From positions 186,001-250,000 of the forward strand of contig JANRJM010000017.1 in NCBI GenBank assembly GCA_033763975.1: a DNA stretch of 64,000 nt. Direction: 5' to 3'. Origin of the DNA: Planctomycetota bacterium (GTDB lineage Bacteria > Planctomycetota > Phycisphaerae > Phycisphaerales > UBA1924). Below the pieces are notes generated by a model, which was given only the letters and a program-made list of their open reading frames with translations, did not search any database and had not been told where the DNA came from. Position numbers and translations under genes: made by a program. Below, one piece after another: positions 35,186 to 47,017 of the stretch (position 1 is the stretch's first letter; the number at the start of each line of letters is the position of its first letter).

Positions 35186-36396
35186 GCCAGTTCGACCGCC
35201 GAACGTTCCTCGCCACCGCCGCCGGGGCGGCACTCGTCGCCCTGACGCCCGGCTCGCTCCCCGCCGCCGTCCGCGCCCACGGCGCGCCGCTCGGGGTGGG
35301 CATCGTCGGGTGCGGGCGCCAGGGGCGCCGGCTGCTGCTCGAACTGGTGGAGCGCCTGGGCGCGGGCGCGAAGGTCGTGGCGCTGTGCGACACGGTGGAG
35401 CGCAACGCCGAGAGCCAGGCCAGCCGCGCGCGGGGGGCCAGGGTCTTCGCCGATCACGCGGCGATGCTGCGCGACGCCCCCGAGGTCGAGGCGGTGATCA
35501 TCGCGACGCCCACGCACCTGCACAAGGACATCGCGTTGGCGTGCATCGCCGCCGGCAAGCACGTGTACTGCGAGGCGCCGATCGCCCACACGGTGGAGGA
35601 CTGCGTGGCGATCGCCAAGGCCGCCCGGGGCTCGGGCAAGGTCTTCGCCGTCGGGTGCGAGGGGCGTTCGAACCCGGTGTACCAGCTCGCGCGGACGTTC
35701 TTCCGGTCCGACGCGGTGCGAGACCTGGTGTCGATGTACGCGCAGAACCACTACAAGACGCCCTGGGGGCGCCCGGGCGACTGGTGGCTCGATCCCTCGG
35801 TCTCGCTTGGGCTCGCGGGCGAGTGGGGCGTGCAGCAGTTCGACGTGCTGCACTGGTACCGGGGCTCGTACCCCGCGAGCGTCAGCGGGCACGGGTCGAT
35901 CCGCCTGCACCAGGACGGGCGCGAGGTCCACGACGCCATCCGCTGCACCTTCCGGTGGGACGATGATCGCGAGGCCCACTACGACGCGACGTGCGCGAAC
36001 TCCTTCGGCGGGCGGCACGAGACCTTCACGGGCGTCAACGCCGCCATCAAGCTCGCGTGGTCGCATGCCTGGATGTTCAAGGAGGCCGACGCGCCCACGC
36101 AGGGCTGGGAGGTCTACGCGAACCGTCAGCAGTTCCACAACGACGAGGGCATCACGCTCATCGCCGGCGCCACCAAGCTCGCCGAGCAGGGCAAACTCAA
36201 GGAGGGCGTCGGCCTTCCCTACCCGCCCCACTACTACGCCCTCAACGACTTCCTCGCGTCGATCATCGACAAGGCCGAGGTGCGCTGCTCGGCCAGCGAG
36301 GGCGCCCGCGCCACGATCGTCGCCATCCACGCCGCCCGCGCCGTCAAGGAAGGCACGCGCGTCGACATCGACCCCGCGCTGCTGAGGGAGGTCTAG
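35182..36396 (+). CDS. Tat-exported Gfo/Idh/MocA oxidoreductase lacking the EKP lysine
   Basis: 404 residues with a Tat signal (F-D-R-R-T-F-L-A-T-A-A-G, no lipobox). The Rossmann motif is V-G-I-V-G-C-G-R-Q-G (39-48). Where the family has E-K-P, this protein reads C-E-A-P-I-A-H (E131-A132-P133), so the Lys that normally orients the substrate is missing. The rest of the fold, including G-V-Q-Q-F-D-V-L-H-W-Y in the C-terminal domain, is intact. It may use another proton relay or serve as a binding or partner subunit. Its start is fused to the end of apbE by a four-base overlap and the cytochrome-like gene follows after 4 bases, so it is embedded in the operon. Confidence 0.87.
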   Translation: MSQFDRRTFLATAAGAALVALTPGSLPAAVRAHGAPLGVGIVGCGRQGRRLLLELVERLGAGAKVVALCDTVERNAESQASRARGARVFADHAAMLRDAPEVEAVIIATPTHLHKDIALACIAAGKHVYCEAPIAHTVEDCVAIAKAARGSGKVFAVGCEGRSNPVYQLARTFFRSDAVRDLVSMYAQNHYKTPWGRPGDWWLDPSVSLGLAGEWGVQQFDVLHWYRGSYPASVSGHGSIRLHQDGREVHDAIRCTFRWDDDREAHYDATCANSFGGRHETFTGVNAAIKLAWSHAWMFKEADAPTQGWEVYANRQQFHNDEGITLIAGATKLAEQGKLKEGVGLPYPPHYYALNDFLASIIDKAEVRCSASEGARATIVAIHAARAVKEGTRVDIDPALLREV

Positions 36397-36400
36397 CCAG

Positions 36401-37204
36401 ATGCCCGTCTCGGTTCTCCGTCGTCTCCCCACCGGCGCGCGTCTGGGCGTCGTCTTCGCCTGCCTCGTGCTGGCCATCGGCCTGGGCGCCTCGGCGCTCC
36501 ATATCAAGTGGCACTACGAGAAGCGCGACGAACGCCCGGGCCTCTCGCCCGACGACATCCAGGGCGCGTACCACGGGCTGCGCACCCGCGCGCCGCTCGT
36601 CGAGGCACTGGAACGCAACCACCCCGAGACCCAGCCCGCGGCGCGGCGTGACGCCCTGCTCGACTGGCTGCTCGGCAAGAAGGACGCCAACGGCCAGCGC
36701 CCCGCCGGCGGCAACCCGCGCCTCAGCACCGAGTACGACAACCTCGACCTGGGCGACATGGCCCCCGCCGAGATCATCCGCGCCGACTGCCTCTCGTGCC
36801 ACGCCCGCTCCGTCGCCGAGCAGCACCCCATCGCGAAGACCATCCCCCTCGACTACTGGGACGACGTGCGGGCCCTGGCCACCTCGCGCGACGTGAAGCC
36901 CGTCGACCCCAAGGTCCTGGCGATCTCCATCCACGCGCACGCCCTGAGCCTGGGCATCATCGCCATCGGCGTGGGCGCGCTGCTCTGCCTCACCCGCTGG
37001 CCGCGCGGGCTCGTCGGGGGCCTGACCGCGCTGGCCGGTCTGGGCCTGCTGCTGGACTTCGTCGGCCAGATCGGCGCGCGCGAGATCGCCGGCGCCTTCT
37101 GGCTCATCATCGTCGGGGGCGGCGTGTTCAACGCGCTCACCGCCCTCATGCTCGTGCTCATCTCGCTCGACGTCGTGCTGCCCCGCCAGCGAGACCCCGC
37201 CTAG
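36401..37204 (+). CDS. Membrane protein with one c-type heme motif
   Basis: 267 residues. Membrane segments lie at about 13-33, 172-195, 205-222 and 232-258. Between the first and second is a soluble stretch holding C130-L-S-C133-H134, the c-type heme attachment motif C-x-x-C-H, preceded by I-I-R-A-D. If secreted to the periplasmic face, it would bind one heme. The gene is the last of a tight operon with two exported oxidoreductases and ApbE, and it is a natural candidate to pass electrons from them to the membrane chain. That role is inference. Its stop overlaps the stop of the convergent gene in the palindrome CTAG. Confidence 0.75.
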   Translation: MPVSVLRRLPTGARLGVVFACLVLAIGLGASALHIKWHYEKRDERPGLSPDDIQGAYHGLRTRAPLVEALERNHPETQPAARRDALLDWLLGKKDANGQRPAGGNPRLSTEYDNLDLGDMAPAEIIRADCLSCHARSVAEQHPIAKTIPLDYWDDVRALATSRDVKPVDPKVLAISIHAHALSLGIIAIGVGALLCLTRWPRGLVGGLTALAGLGLLLDFVGQIGAREIAGAFWLIIVGGGVFNALTALMLVLISLDVVLPRQRDPA

Positions 37205-40200
37205 CGCGTCCACTCCGGCAGTCGCCCGGGCGTCCACGGCGCGCCCGCCGCCTCCATGTCTCGCTCCAGCGCCGCCAGGTCTTCGGTGATCAGCCGGCGC
37301 AGGTCCGCGAGCGTCCGCTCGAACTCGTCGCACGCGAGCGCGTACTGCTCGCGCTGCGTCGTCGTCGGCGCCTGCGTCGTGAACAGCAGCGACGAGACCG
37401 CCTCCGACACGCGCGACGAGATCGACGGCGGCTCGGGCTCGGCACGGCGCGACAGCGTCGGATCGCCCCGCAGCGACGCCTGCACGTCGGCCACGCGCCG
37501 TCGCACCGCCTCGATGCGCGCGAGCACCGCGCCGTCGAGCCCGGGCGTCATCTTCGCGCCCTTCAGCAGGTGCTCCAGGCGTCCCTGCACCTCGCCCGCC
37601 ACCGACGACGCGCCCTCGACCGCACGCTGCAGGTTCGCGAGCTTGCGCTCGAAGTCGAACTTGTCGTCGCGCGCCTCGTCGCGCACCGAAAGGGGCGACA
37701 GGTTCGCGTCGACCACCGTCACCTCCACACGCTCGCCCAGCGGCGTTTCCACGCCGTCCACCAGCGTCGCCAGTTGGGCCCCGTACGTGCCCGGCGGCAC
37801 GAGCGTGCCGTCCGTCTCCACGTCCCAGGGGTCCAGCCCGCGCGTGCCCAGCGAGACGGGCGAGCTCGACGCGTACCGCAGGTTCCACGCCACGCGGTGC
37901 AGCCCCGCCTCCCGCGGCACTTCCAGCCGCCGGATCACCTCGCCCGATCCGTCGCGGATCACCAGCAGCACCTTGGGCTCGGGCTCGCGGTCCTCCGCGC
38001 GGAAGTCGTCCACGCTCGGGTACGTCCACCCGTCCTTCTTCTCGGCCTCGGCACGGCGCTCCTTGCGCGACATCACCTTGTCCTTGAGGTAGTACGTAAA
38101 CACCGCGCCGAAGGGCGGGTTCTTGGCCGCGTAGTGATCGGCCCCCACCCACCCGCGTCCGAACGTGCCCCCCAGGCGCGAGGTCTCGATGTAGCTCAGC
38201 GCCGGGCGGGGCGTCAGCAGCAGCGCGTCCTGCTGCAGCGCGTCCTCGTTCAAACTCCGCAGGGGCGAGTAGTCGTCGAGCACGTAGAACCCGCGCCCGA
38301 ACGTCGCGATCACCAGGTCGCTCTCGCGCCGCTGGATCTCCAGGTCGCGCACCGCGATCGTCGGCACGCCCCCGAGTTTGAGCCACGTCTGCCCCGCGTC
38401 CAGCGACGTGTACACGCCGAACTCGGTGCCCACGAACAGCAGCTCGGGCCGCACGTGGTCCTCCACGATCGACAGCACCGTGTCCTTCGCCGGCAGGTCG
38501 CCCGCGATGGGCGTCCACGTCCGCCCGCGGTCGTCGCTCCGCAGCACGTAAGGCGTGAAATCCCCGTTCTTGTGGTGGTCGAACGTCGCGTACACCCGGT
38601 CCGGGTCGTGGCGCGACGCCTCCAGGTCGCTCACGTACGTCATCTCGGGCACGCCGGGCACCTTGTCGATCTTCCGCCAGGTCTTCCCCGCGTCCTCGGT
38701 CACCTGGATCAGCCCGTCGTCGGTGCCGACGTACAGCAGCCCCTCCACCATCGGTGATTCGCTCAGCGACACGATGTTCCCGTAGATCGAGGTCGACATG
38801 TGCTTCGCCACGGCGTCGGGCTTCTGCACCACGCCCATCACCGTGAGCCGGTTGCGATCAACGCCCCGGGTCAGGTCCGGGCTCACCGTTGTCCACGTGT
38901 CGCCCCGGTCGTCCGAGCGGTGCAGCACGCGCGAGCCGAAGTACAGGCGCTTCCCGTTGTGCGGGCTGATGGTGAGCGCCGAATCCCAGTTCCACACGAA
39001 GGGCGCTTCGCCCGCCTTCTCGCGCGGCTTGATGTCAACGATCTCCCCCGTCCGCCGGTCGAACCGGATCAGCCCCGCGTGCTGCCACTGGCTGTACACG
39101 ATGTTCGGATCGTCGGGGTCCACCGCCGGCTCGAACCCGTCGCCCCCCACCGTGACGAACCACGACTCGCTGGGGATGCCGATGCGGTCGATCGTGCGGC
39201 TGGGGCCGCCGAGCGTGTTGTTGTCCTGCGTCCCGCCGTACACGTTGTAGAAGGGCTTCGCGTTGTCGACCGCCACGCGGTAGAACTGCATCACGGGCAG
39301 GTTCGGGACGTGTCGCCAGTTGGCACGGTCGAAGGTCTCGTAGATGCCCCCGTCGTTCCCGGCGATCAGGTGGTCGGTGTTCTTGGGGTCGATCCACAGC
39401 GCATGGAAGTCGACGTGCGTGTCGGCGATCGGCACGCGCGTGAGCGTCGCCCCGCCGTCGTCGGTCACGTGCATGAACGTGTCCATCGTGTAGAACCGGT
39501 CCGCGTTGTGCGGGTCGGGCACGAGCTCGTTGTAGTACTGGGGGCTGCTCGTCATGTACGAGCTGCGCTTCTCCCAACTCTCGCCCCGATCGGTCGACCG
39601 GAACACGCCCCCCTCGCCCTGGGCCGCCTCGACGATCGCGTACACGATGTCCGGGTTCGCGGGGCTCACCGCCATCCCGATGCGTCCCTTGTCGACGCTC
39701 GGGAGGCCCTTCTCGATCTTCCGCCAGGTCGCGCCCGCGTCGGTGCTCTTGTAGATCGCCGACTCGGGCCCGCCGTTGATGAGCGTCCACACGTGGCGCC
39801 GGCGCTGGTAGGCGCTCGCGTACAGCACGTCGGGGTTGCGGGGGTCCAGGTGCACCTCGTTGACGCCCGTGTCGTCGGAGATGTGCAGCACGCGCGCCCA
39901 CGTCTGCCCGCCGTCGGTCGTCTTGTAGAGCCCGCGGTCGCCCCCGCTCCGCCAGAGCGGGCCCTGCGCCGCGACGTACACCACGTTCGAGTCGCGCGGG
40001 TCGACGACGATCTCGCCGATGTGCTCCGATTCCTTCAGCCCGACGTTCGTGAACGACTTACCCGCGTCGCGAGAGACGTACACGCCGTCGCCCCACCCCA
40101 CCGAGCGCTGCGAGTTGTTCTCCCCCGTGCCCACCCACACCACGCTCGGGTTGCTCGGGTCCATCGTGACCACGCCGATCGAGTACGACCCGTACGAGTC

Positions 40201-40608
40201 GAACACCGGCGTCAACGTCACGCCCCCGTTGGTCGTCTTCCACACGTTGCCCGACGCCACCGCCACGTAGAACTCGTGCGGCCTGGCCGGGTGCATCGCG
40301 AAGTCGGCGATCCGCCCCGAGAACAGCGCCGGCCCGATCGACCGCAGCGGCATGCCCGCCAGCAGCCCCGCGTTCAGCTTCGGCTCCTTCTTCTCCGCAC
40401 CGTCCGCCGGCTTCTTCTCCGGCTCCGCCGGCGTCGGCGCAGGGGGCTGCGGCGGGGGTGTAGGGGTCGGCGTGGGGGTTGGCGTCGGGGTTGGCGTCGG
40501 GGCCGGCTGCGACGCGGGCTTCTGCCCCTGCCCCGCCAGCACCGCGCTCAGCACCAGCGCACCCGCGGCCAATGCCGCGCCACGCAACGTCATCCGGGCT
40601 TCTTGCAT
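37201..40608 (-). CDS. Secreted BNR/sortilin-like propeller protein
   Basis: 1135 residues from the ATG at 40606-40608; a second ATG 15 bases downstream is possible. It has a signal peptide, then a Pro/Thr-rich linker of alternating P-T repeats encoded by a short G+C repeat. The large central part carries many Asp-box motifs of the S-x-D-x-G-x-T-W type (T-D-G-G-Q-T-W, T-D-A-G-A-T-W, S-D-D-R-G-D-T-W, T-E-D-A-G-K-T-W, S-D-D-R-G-R-T-W, L-D-A-G-Q-T-W), giving VPS10/sortilin-like beta-propellers. A coiled-coil-prone C-terminal 200 residues follow. Related bacterial proteins are annotated as glycosyl hydrolases, but I see no defined catalytic residues. Extracellular location is likely. The gene is convergent with the cytochrome gene and not clearly in an operon. 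Confidence 0.83.
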   Translation of the reverse strand: MQEARMTLRGAALAAGALVLSAVLAGQGQKPASQPAPTPTPTPTPTPTPTPPPQPPAPTPAEPEKKPADGAEKKEPKLNAGLLAGMPLRSIGPALFSGRIADFAMHPARPHEFYVAVASGNVWKTTNGGVTLTPVFDSYGSYSIGVVTMDPSNPSVVWVGTGENNSQRSVGWGDGVYVSRDAGKSFTNVGLKESEHIGEIVVDPRDSNVVYVAAQGPLWRSGGDRGLYKTTDGGQTWARVLHISDDTGVNEVHLDPRNPDVLYASAYQRRRHVWTLINGGPESAIYKSTDAGATWRKIEKGLPSVDKGRIGMAVSPANPDIVYAIVEAAQGEGGVFRSTDRGESWEKRSSYMTSSPQYYNELVPDPHNADRFYTMDTFMHVTDDGGATLTRVPIADTHVDFHALWIDPKNTDHLIAGNDGGIYETFDRANWRHVPNLPVMQFYRVAVDNAKPFYNVYGGTQDNNTLGGPSRTIDRIGIPSESWFVTVGGDGFEPAVDPDDPNIVYSQWQHAGLIRFDRRTGEIVDIKPREKAGEAPFVWNWDSALTISPHNGKRLYFGSRVLHRSDDRGDTWTTVSPDLTRGVDRNRLTVMGVVQKPDAVAKHMSTSIYGNIVSLSESPMVEGLLYVGTDDGLIQVTEDAGKTWRKIDKVPGVPEMTYVSDLEASRHDPDRVYATFDHHKNGDFTPYVLRSDDRGRTWTPIAGDLPAKDTVLSIVEDHVRPELLFVGTEFGVYTSLDAGQTWLKLGGVPTIAVRDLEIQRRESDLVIATFGRGFYVLDDYSPLRSLNEDALQQDALLLTPRPALSYIETSRLGGTFGRGWVGADHYAAKNPPFGAVFTYYLKDKVMSRKERRAEAEKKDGWTYPSVDDFRAEDREPEPKVLLVIRDGSGEVIRRLEVPREAGLHRVAWNLRYASSSPVSLGTRGLDPWDVETDGTLVPPGTYGAQLATLVDGVETPLGERVEVTVVDANLSPLSVRDEARDDKFDFERKLANLQRAVEGASSVAGEVQGRLEHLLKGAKMTPGLDGAVLARIEAVRRRVADVQASLRGDPTLSRRAEPEPPSISSRVSEAVSSLLFTTQAPTTTQREQYALACDEFERTLADLRRLITEDLAALERDMEAAGAPWTPGRLPEWTR

Positions 40609-40651
40609 CCGCTCAGGATACCGGCCCGCCCGCACGCCGTCCCGCCCCCAC

Positions 40652-41173
40652 CTACCGCGCCGCCCGCTCGCGCTCGTCCGCCGCCATGTCGCTGTACGAC
40701 CGGTCGATCAACTCTCCCAGCGCTGGCCCGAGCTGTCGGCGCAGTTCCTCCACCGCCGCCCGCGCCCGCGCCTCGGTGTGGTCGCGCGTCACGAGCGCCT
40801 CCAGCTCGAGGAACGAGCCCAGCCCGTCGACCTCGTCCAGGTGCACCCGCACGCCGCCGAGCATCCACACCTCGCGCCGCTTGCGCACCACCACCCACAC
40901 CGGCAGCGCCTCGCGCCCGTACCGCTCCAGCGCCTGCTCGTCGGTCAGAATCGTGAACTCGCTGGCCCGAGGCCCCGCCACGTTCGCCCGGTCGTACGAG
41001 ATCCACTCCGCCGGCTCGTCGTCCGTCTCCCGGCGCTTCAGCCGCCCGCTCGTCACCCGGTAGTACGTGTCCGTCTGCCCGAATGTCAGGATGTACGCCG
41101 CCTGGATCGCGCGCAGGATCGTCCGCGCCAACGCCCCGTCCCGCAACTCCGCCTTGAACTCGATGTTCCGCAC
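40652..41173 (-). CDS. CYTH-domain phosphatase/cyclase family protein
   Basis: 173 residues beginning M-R-N-I-E-F-K-A-E-L, the charged opening of CYTH domains (class IV adenylate cyclase / thiamine triphosphatase / triphosphate tunnel enzymes). Basic and acidic strand residues follow (Y-Y-R-V, R-L-K-R-R, V-R-K-R-R-E-V-W, V-R-V-H-L-D-E-V-D-G-L-G-S-F-L-E-L-E), matching the eight-stranded tunnel that binds a triphosphate with a metal ion. Which substrate (ATP, ThTP, tripolyphosphate) cannot be told. The stop of ligA lies 4 bases upstream, so the two are co-transcribed. Confidence 0.8.
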   Translation of the reverse strand: MRNIEFKAELRDGALARTILRAIQAAYILTFGQTDTYYRVTSGRLKRRETDDEPAEWISYDRANVAGPRASEFTILTDEQALERYGREALPVWVVVRKRREVWMLGGVRVHLDEVDGLGSFLELEALVTRDHTEARARAAVEELRRQLGPALGELIDRSYSDMAADERERAAR

Positions 41174-41176
41174 CCG

Positions 41177-44951
<3,775 letters not shown>

Positions 44952-45024
44952 CCGTCCCCCTCCTGCTCACCTTCCGCCGGACGCCGTACCCCGGTCACCG
45001 TACCACAGTGCCCGGTGCCTGCCT

Positions 45025-45945
45025 CTACCGCAACCCCCGCGCGTCGCGCACGCCGAGGTTCGCGAAGATCTCCCGCGTCGCCGTCGAACGGTTCAGCGTG
45101 TAGAAGTGAATGCCCTTGACGCCGTGGTCCAGCAAGTCGCGGCATTGCTCCGTCGCCCAGTGCACGCCCACCCGCTTCACCGCCTCTTCGTCCCCCGCCG
45201 TCCGGTTGATCGCACGCACCAGCGGCGCCGGGAAGCGCGATCCCAGCGCCAGGTCCGCCATGCGGCGCATCCCGGGCAGGCTCGTCACCGGCATCACGCC
45301 CGCGATGATCGGGATCCGGATCCCCGCCAGTTCGCAGCGTGCCCGGAAGTCGTAGAAGTCCCGGTTGTCGAAGAACAACTGCGTGACGATGAAGTCCGCG
45401 CCCGCGTCGACCTTCGCCTTGAGGTGGTCCAGTTCCTTCAGCCGGTTGGGCGTCTCGGCGTGCCCCTCCGGGTAGCCCGCGACGCCGACCCCGAACCCGC
45501 GCCGGTCCGGGTGCAGCCGCCGATCGCCGAACGCGCGGATGCGCGCGACCAGGTCGGCCGCGTACCGCAGGCCCTTCCAGGGCGAATCGCCGTTCGTCAG
45601 CGTGCGGGGCACGTCGCCCCGCAGGGCCATGATGTTGCCGATCCCCGCGCCCGCGTACCGCGCGAGGATCCCATCGATGTCCTCGGGCGAGTGGCACACG
45701 CACGTGAGGTGCGGGATCGGGTCCAGCGTCGTCTCGCTGCGCAGGCGCACGACCAGTTCGTGCGTCATCTCGCGCGTGGAGCCCCCCGCGCCGTACGTCA
45801 CCGACACGAACGAAGGCCGCAGCGGCTCCAACTCGCGGATGTTCGCGAACAACTCCCCGAACGCGTCCCCGCTCTTGGGCGGGAAGAACTCGAACGAGAA
45901 CGTCGTCCCTTGCTCCGCGATGATGTCCCGAATGTGCATGCCCAC
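45025..45945 (-). CDS. metF: Methylenetetrahydrofolate reductase
   Basis: 306 residues, the usual bacterial length. The FAD TIM barrel shows F-S-F-E-F-F-P-P-K (active-site Glu), V-S-V-T-Y-G-A-G-G-S-T, L-R-G-D-V-P, D-F-I-V-T-Q-L-F-F-D and the late G-I-H-F-Y-T-L-N-R-S. It reduces methylene-THF to methyl-THF for methionine synthesis. ATG 45945 is the first start, and a second Met lies two codons on. A sequence matching the operator of the ArsR-methyltransferase gene lies 40-62 bases upstream, so this gene may be controlled by the SAM/SAH cycle. It appears to be transcribed alone. Confidence 0.96.
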   Translation of the reverse strand: MGMHIRDIIAEQGTTFSFEFFPPKSGDAFGELFANIRELEPLRPSFVSVTYGAGGSTREMTHELVVRLRSETTLDPIPHLTCVCHSPEDIDGILARYAGAGIGNIMALRGDVPRTLTNGDSPWKGLRYAADLVARIRAFGDRRLHPDRRGFGVGVAGYPEGHAETPNRLKELDHLKAKVDAGADFIVTQLFFDNRDFYDFRARCELAGIRIPIIAGVMPVTSLPGMRRMADLALGSRFPAPLVRAINRTAGDEEAVKRVGVHWATEQCRDLLDHGVKGIHFYTLNRSTATREIFANLGVRDARGLR

Positions 45946-45985
45946 GTCCTGTGCTGCCGCGTCGCGGAACCCGCCCGACGGCCAT

Positions 45986-46007
45986 GATAGCCGTCCATGC
46001 GGATGAA
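45986..46007. promoter_or_regulatory. Candidate operator upstream of metF
   Basis: The 22 bases match the perfect inverted repeat at 55855-55876 at 15 positions, including all of CGGATGAA (46000-46007) and CCGT in the left half. On the metF strand a TATCAT box lies just downstream of it. A second, weaker dyad TCCAT-N8-ATGGA (45994-46011) overlaps it. The role as a shared repressor site is inference. Confidence 0.45.
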
Positions 46008-46098
46008 TGGATAAAAGCCCTTCGCCGTTCGGCCCGAGAACATCGGCCGCCCGCGCTCGCCCCTCCAGCCTGCCCCCGGGTCGAGTTGCCCGCGGCCC

Positions 46099-46995
46099 CT
46101 AGTTCTTGCCCGGCAGCAGCTTCTTCAGGGCGTCTTCCGCGCCTTTCCGCAGGTCGTCCGTGGCCTTGTCGAGTTTTTCGCCCGCGTCCGCGCCCATCCG
46201 CGACAATCCCTCGGTCAACTTCTGCGCCGCCTCGCCGGCCTTGCCCACGACCTCCACGCCAAGGCCCTTGATTTCTTGGAGTTGCGCCAGCGACCCCCGA
46301 ATCTCGCCCAGAATCTCCGGCGGGAAGAGATCCCCGCCGCGCTCCGATGCAGATTCGAGCACCGCCTTTACGACCACCGCCGTGATCTGCCCGGCGGTCA
46401 TGCCGCCAGAGGCCGATCCGACATTGGACAGCCGGATCTCATGAATGGGCACCGTGACGGCGGCGAGGTCTCCGGGCAGGCCCGTCAACTGCAGCCGCAC
46501 TTCGACATCGGTGATCACGAGTTCGCGGACGATGAACTTCTTGGCGTCACCCTCCGAGGGCGCGTCGGGCGTGGTGGCGCCGCCGCCGCTCTCGAAGCGC
46601 TTGAGGTTGTCGAGAATGACCCCGTAGTTCGAGCCCGCGGCGGAGCGTTCCAGGTTGACGCGAATCCCGTCGAGCGCGAGGCGGGGAACCTCGACCACGG
46701 GGGCACGCACGGAGCCGAGGTCGGCGGCCACGCCGCCGGACGCCAGGCGGACGAAGTGGTCTCCCGTGAACCCGGCCGGGTTGGCGATCTGCAGTTCGCG
46801 CATGGCGAACGTGCCCGAGCGCAGCCCGACATCAACGTCGGACACGGTGGTGGGCACGCCCATCGCGTACGTGCCCCCCTTCTCGATCGCGCTCTTGGCG
46901 ATGGAATCGATGTAGACGGCCGCGAGCACGACGCCCCCGACCAGCAGCACCCCCAGCACGCCGAGCACGATGACCAGACGCTTGACGAGTTTCAT
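46099..46995 (-). CDS. AsmA-like membrane-anchored protein
   Basis: 298 residues with one N-terminal membrane anchor (about 5-30). A periplasmic domain follows with V-S-D-V-D-V-G-L-R-S-G, L-Q-I-A-N-P-A-G-F and an amphipathic beta pattern, as in AsmA/DUF748 proteins thought to shuttle lipids or help outer-membrane biogenesis. The C-terminus is helical and charged (G-A-D-A-G-E-K-L-D-K-A-T-D-D-L-R-K). Full AsmA proteins are larger, so this is a short relative. Its start is 23 bases from the stop of the upstream MFS gene on the same strand, so they share an operon. Confidence 0.72.
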   Translation of the reverse strand: MKLVKRLVIVLGVLGVLLVGGVVLAAVYIDSIAKSAIEKGGTYAMGVPTTVSDVDVGLRSGTFAMRELQIANPAGFTGDHFVRLASGGVAADLGSVRAPVVEVPRLALDGIRVNLERSAAGSNYGVILDNLKRFESGGGATTPDAPSEGDAKKFIVRELVITDVEVRLQLTGLPGDLAAVTVPIHEIRLSNVGSASGGMTAGQITAVVVKAVLESASERGGDLFPPEILGEIRGSLAQLQEIKGLGVEVVGKAGEAAQKLTEGLSRMGADAGEKLDKATDDLRKGAEDALKKLLPGKN

Positions 46996-47017
46996 GGCGT
47001 TCTCCGGATCAGCGCGA

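Noticed and set aside
40451-40505. Short repetitive tract in the propeller-protein gene as a mobile repeat
   Set aside because: It encodes a simple alternating Pro-Thr linker after the signal peptide, a common low-complexity spacer in exported proteins.
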